A stretch of 64,000 nt of DNA, taken from contig JALMQS010000075.1 in assembly GCA_024734495.1 (NCBI GenBank), positions 1,914,935-1,978,934 of the forward strand, given 5' to 3'. The DNA comes from Forficula auricularia. Lineage: Eukaryota > Arthropoda > Insecta > Dermaptera > Forficulidae. Below, piece by piece: positions 60,201 through 64,000 of the stretch (positions are counted from its first letter, which is position 1; each line of letters begins with the position of its first letter). Below the pieces are notes generated by a model. It did not search any database and was not told the DNA's origin. It saw nothing but the letters and a program-made list of their open reading frames with translations. Made by a program: the position numbers and the translations under genes.

Positions 60201-61060
60201 CTTTAATGCCTTTTAAGTGAGGGAATATTTTGATTGGAGTTGATATAATTATAAGTACTTGTTGCTATTAAAATTCTACTTTATATAGAATTTATATTTA
60301 TTTATTCATTTGATTAATTATTTTAATTAATTTTCTATTTTCTAATACGCTTTACAAACACTACAGGTTCTTTTTAACTCTGAATATCTCATTTTTAATT
60401 TCCCCTCCATACAACACTCTCATTTTTGTTTTCGAAGTAGACATCTTAATATTTATTTATTTATTATTATTATTCGGAGGGTGATATTAATGCATTTTTA
60501 TGAGATTTTATTGGGTTTTATATTATATATCCTCTATTTAAATAATAATTGCAAATTTATCAATTTTGTTTATTCTACTTCCGATATTGACTTTTTTTAT
60601 TTAATTATATAATTATTGGACATACAAGCCAATAGATACGAAGTATTTTGGCCTAACATTCTAGCTTAGTTCGTAATTGTTATATAATTATTATTCAAAT
60701 ATACAGTCCATTAAACTTTTAACCTAAATTAACATTTGGGATATTTGTGAGCTAAGGATTAATTTTAGTCCTAAGGCTTAACAAAAAAATTTTAATTTAA
60801 AATAATTTTCATTTAAGGTAGTTGTTTCGCGACAATACTAGCAAAAAGTTATACTAGAGTTTATAGAACAGACAATAAGGATTCATAATTCATAAGCCCA
60901 AAACTTTTTGCTGTTTATGTACTACTAGCCAATCCCGTCCTCGTTTGACAAATCTGGCAACACTGTCCGAGCTTGTAGGTATATATTTTATTATAGAAAT
61001 TTCAGATAAAGTACTTACATTATAAAGGGAGATTTATAAAACAAAAAGTTCTTAATAAGC

Positions 61061-61148
61061 TTTTAAGGAGTTAGGTGTTGGATCTAGGTGAAACATTTTA
61101 ATATAATAATAAAACTTTGAGTGTGATGCGAGGTAGATTTCACATCTT
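61061..61148. mobile_element. 88-bp insertion in the TTAA MITE
   Basis: Flanked by CTTAATAAGC at 61051-61060 and 61149-61158, a 10-bp duplication of sequence present once in other copies. The insert has no clear inverted ends. Class unknown. Confidence 0.7.
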
Positions 61149-61453
61149 CTTAATAAGCGATTGAAAGCTGTTGCGACAATGGCTGAAGCGAAAAAAGTAC
61201 TAAGTTGACCCACTTTTTAGGTTAAATAAATGCGTTGTTGCCAGCTTGGTTTTAGTGTAGATTTTTCATTATACATTTTTCATTATTTATTAATTATTAT
61301 CTCAGAAACTGTGTTGTAACTATGAATTAAAATTTTTTTAAAAATGTATTAGTTATTGTTTAATGTTGGTTTAGTTTTTTATAACAATGGTAAGAAAAGT
61401 TTCTTAATTATAATTAAATATGTAAACTTCCCGATATCCCGTATAGTGCAATG

Positions 61454-61603
61454 CGAGGGGTGAACCGCGATTGGAATTGGGTGTACACCGTCTTTGGAAT
61501 TATTTGGAATTACTTTGGAATTCATTAGATAATCTATTGTCTTCTACTTGGAAATGAAAGTGGAAGTAGGTGTACACGATTTTAGGTCGCGGTCCACCCC
61601 TCG
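61454..61603. mobile_element. 150-bp hAT-like MITE in the TTAA MITE
   Basis: Ends CGAGGGGTGAACCGCG and complement CGCGGTCCACCCCTCG (one mismatch), flanked by GTGCAATG at 61446-61453 and 61604-61611. The 8-bp duplication suggests hAT. The interior has repeated TTTGGAATT motifs and a GTGTACAC pair. Confidence 0.88.
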
Positions 61604-62104
61604 GTGCAATGTATAAGAGTCTGAAAAACTCTATCTTTGGAATTTAATATCTACGGAACTATATTGTTCATAAATTTCGTTTTGCTACCAATTGATGCAG
61701 AAATATTTAAATAATAATCTCTCTAAATTTCAAAAAAATTCTAAGAAAACCCTTATGGTGAAACAACTACCTTAATCGTACATATTGAATTTCGGAAAAC
61801 GCTATCTTTTAGAGAAAGGTTTATTTCAATGATGTCTATGGTTTGGCCTGTGAAAAAATCACTTGCTTCAATAAGGTAAATATTTTTTAAAAAGTTTCAC
61901 AATTCTCAAATTTTGCAGACAGCGTACCGCGTCTTGGAAAAGTTTATTTTCTTCATTTATTTAAATTTTGAAATTTAAAGAGTTAGCAAATATTAACATA
62001 ACAAGTAGTAATAGAAATCTATTGTAGGAAGCAAGGATATTAATCGACAGGTGAATAGAACCCTAAAGGTTTTCAAGTCCCCTTTGCACAGGTGGCTCGC
62101 GCCA

Positions 62105-62112
62105 TGACGTCA
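62105..62112. promoter_or_regulatory. CRE palindrome TGACGTCA
   Basis: A perfect full CREB/ATF consensus palindrome in a GC-rich islet. No gene start is recognised nearby. Confidence 0.35.
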
Positions 62113-62797
62113 TGAGGCCGACGACCCTTTGGCTTTGAACACCCCGAACTACCGGAGTCTGGGTCAAGAATGACCCCAGCAATGATAATATAACAAAAAA
62201 TCAAATCTCGATTTATGAAAGATATAATGATTGGGAAATAGTAATAAGGCACTGTTATTCAAATTTTTTTTAATACTTTAATAGTCATTTAATTACCAAG
62301 ATATAATAATTATGTTATCAGAATATAATTAAAAGGTAACTACAAAAATATTTTAAAACTTCAAAGGTGGAAAAAAGGAAATTATATGTCAAAGTAGTAT
62401 TTTCTCTTTTAAATCTATTAAAAAAAAGGAGATTTTGAACAAAAAATTTATTTGAAATTTCTAATTTACATAGTTATATTTACATTTTATGTACCTATAT
62501 ACATTAAAAGACACAATGTTATAAAAATTTCATTTTAAGATCTTTCGTTTCCGTTTAATATTTATACTAGAATCGATTAAATAGTTTATTTTAATCAGCA
62601 TTCTTCAAGTTTAAATAAATATAAATATTTATAAATTTGCTTCAATATTTATTTTATAAAAATATTTGTATATCAAGCGCTTGAAATTTATATAAGGTTG
62701 AAAAAGGAACATTTCAGTAACTTTTGACGTTAGGTTTATATAGAGAAGATATTCCTGGTCCATTTTGATAATGGAATTCTTCATCCATTTACCGAGA

Positions 62798-62819
62798 TGA
62801 CGTCACCCTTATGACGTCA
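62798..62819. promoter_or_regulatory. Two CRE palindromes 14 bp apart
   Basis: TGACGTCA at 62798-62805 and again at 62812-62819. Two perfect 8-bp consensus sites so close together in AT-rich DNA are unlikely by chance, but no transcript is recognised next to them. Confidence 0.4.
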
Positions 62820-64000
62820 TTATTTTTATTAGTGTTAATGCGAGACTAGCATTGATCCGCCTACACTACGGGCCAGTTTTATTGCCCCGGGCTAGATGCT
62901 TCAAGAACCAAACTTCTTTTAGAAAATAGGAAGTGTTTTACCAAAATCATTGAAGCATTTATTGATGCAATTATTAGTGATTTATAAATTAATTAATTAA
63001 ACAATATAGAAAAAAACCGGAAATTTATTTTATTTTATTTCAACAATGAACTTATAAAATGTCTATTCTTAAATATAATTTTTTTATTCTGCTTCTGTGT
63101 TCTTTTATGGCTAATGATCTAATCTCTCTTCAATTTTGGCTGAAATCCAGGAGAAGGATGACCCATAAAAAATTTTATTAGTCTGGATTTAAAAATTTTA
63201 ATTTTAATTAAAAATCATCTACTATAATAAAAAATAAATATTTTATTTTATTTTAACTTTTTGATTTCAAACATTCTTTTAATTATATTTTCGGTGTTTT
63301 ATTAAAAAAAAAAAAAAAAAAAAATTAACAAGATTATTTGAGATTTAAGTATATATTATGAGTGATTTAATCATATTATTAGCTAATTTACTATTTTATT
63401 CTTACCAAGTATATGTAAATGTATGGAAAAAACATGAGTTGAATAATAATAGGGCATTATGGAAATAATATTTTTTTTTTTTTTGAATTAGAATATGAAT
63501 ATTTTTTAAAAAGAAACAATGCATGGTATTGTTTAAATTGAAGTCTTTTCGTATGACAATTAGCGCTTGTTGCAGAAGTGACGTAATAATAAAAAGTGAG
63601 GGTGTCAAGAAACGGACTGAACTGGGAGGATCGGGCGTCGCATAGAAATGAGTAAAGCCGCCCGGGCGCCATTTGCTCGAGCCTAACCCAATCGGACATT
63701 CAATTCAGCAAAAAACTCACACTTATTCATTATTCTGATCAAGTTTTTTTGTTAAAACATTCACAAACCCTTACTAATTATATTATTAATTAAATAAGAA
63801 TGAACAAAATATATTTATATAATAAAAAAAAATCATCCTTTATGAATATTTCAAAGAAATATTTAACAATAAAATTACAGCCAAATCATATATTTTCTTA
63901 CTTCATTTTATCATACCCATCTTACATTGTTGTTGAAAATATATTCAGCCGGAATGAAAGTGTAAACGTTTTGTGAGTGGCGAGTGACACACCCCTTTGA

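Larger units (their letters stand above)
60813..61775 (-). mobile_element. TTAA-flanked MITE copy 6 with two later insertions
   Basis: TTAA at 60813-60816 and 61772-61775, with ends as in copy 4. Two blocks absent from other copies interrupt it: 61061-61148 and 61454-61603, each with its own flanking duplication. Confidence 0.9.
61776..64000. other. AT-rich right end with GC-rich islets
   Basis: No exon recognised. GC-rich islets lie at about 62095-62180 and 63590-63700, the latter with CCCGGGCGCC and an inverted CCAAT (CCAATCGG). Palindromic TGACGTCA sites are listed separately. Confidence 0.4.

Overview
This window looks like AT-rich, intron-rich animal nuclear DNA, most likely from an arthropod and probably an insect. 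The protein-coding exons, GT-AG introns and dense crowd of hAT, TTAA-type, TA-type, RTE-like and Penelope-type repeats all fit. Nothing looks bacterial or viral. I did not identify the species.

Three host genes are visible, all on the + strand. (1) 1765-7353 holds the last two coding exons of an acidic, Ser/Pro/Gln-rich, probably nuclear protein that I do not recognise. (2) 27118-35353 holds the first three coding exons of CNOT4, the RING and RRM E3 ligase of the CCR4-NOT complex. (3) 37088-53225 holds thirteen in-phase exons of adducin (hu-li tai shao), the spectrin-actin capping protein. CNOT4 stops after its third coding exon and adducin begins at its second, on either side of a 100-N assembly gap (35907-36006). 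A second 100-N gap sits at 54156-54255. No adducin tail exon is recognised after 53225.

The rest is mobile DNA, mostly palindromic. The most striking system is a set of at least ten foldback elements carrying minimalist type I hammerhead ribozyme motifs (CUGANGA, stem II, GAAA, then a GUH cleavage site), usually one on each arm in opposite orientation. These match the hammerheads known from the terminal repeats of Penelope-like retroelements (PLEs). I see sixteen copies with both core boxes intact and several decayed ones, in at least three sequence families, called here PLE-A, PLE-B and PLE-C. No Penelope reverse transcriptase is visible, so these are solo or non-autonomous copies.

Other repeats, by region: 1-7350 has a tRNA-like SINE, foldback repeats and an RTE/BovB-like LINE inside the first gene. 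7350-27100 is about 20 kb with no recognised gene, packed with foldback MITEs and a hAT insertion with a perfect 8-bp target duplication. 27100-37000 is CNOT4 with a large repeat-filled intron. 37000-53300 is adducin with hAT, TTAA, Tc1 and PLE insertions in its introns. 53300-64000 has no recognised gene and holds three TTAA-family copies, one with two later insertions, and another ribozyme element. Several insertions are nested cleanly enough to order in time, and one has its empty site elsewhere in the window.
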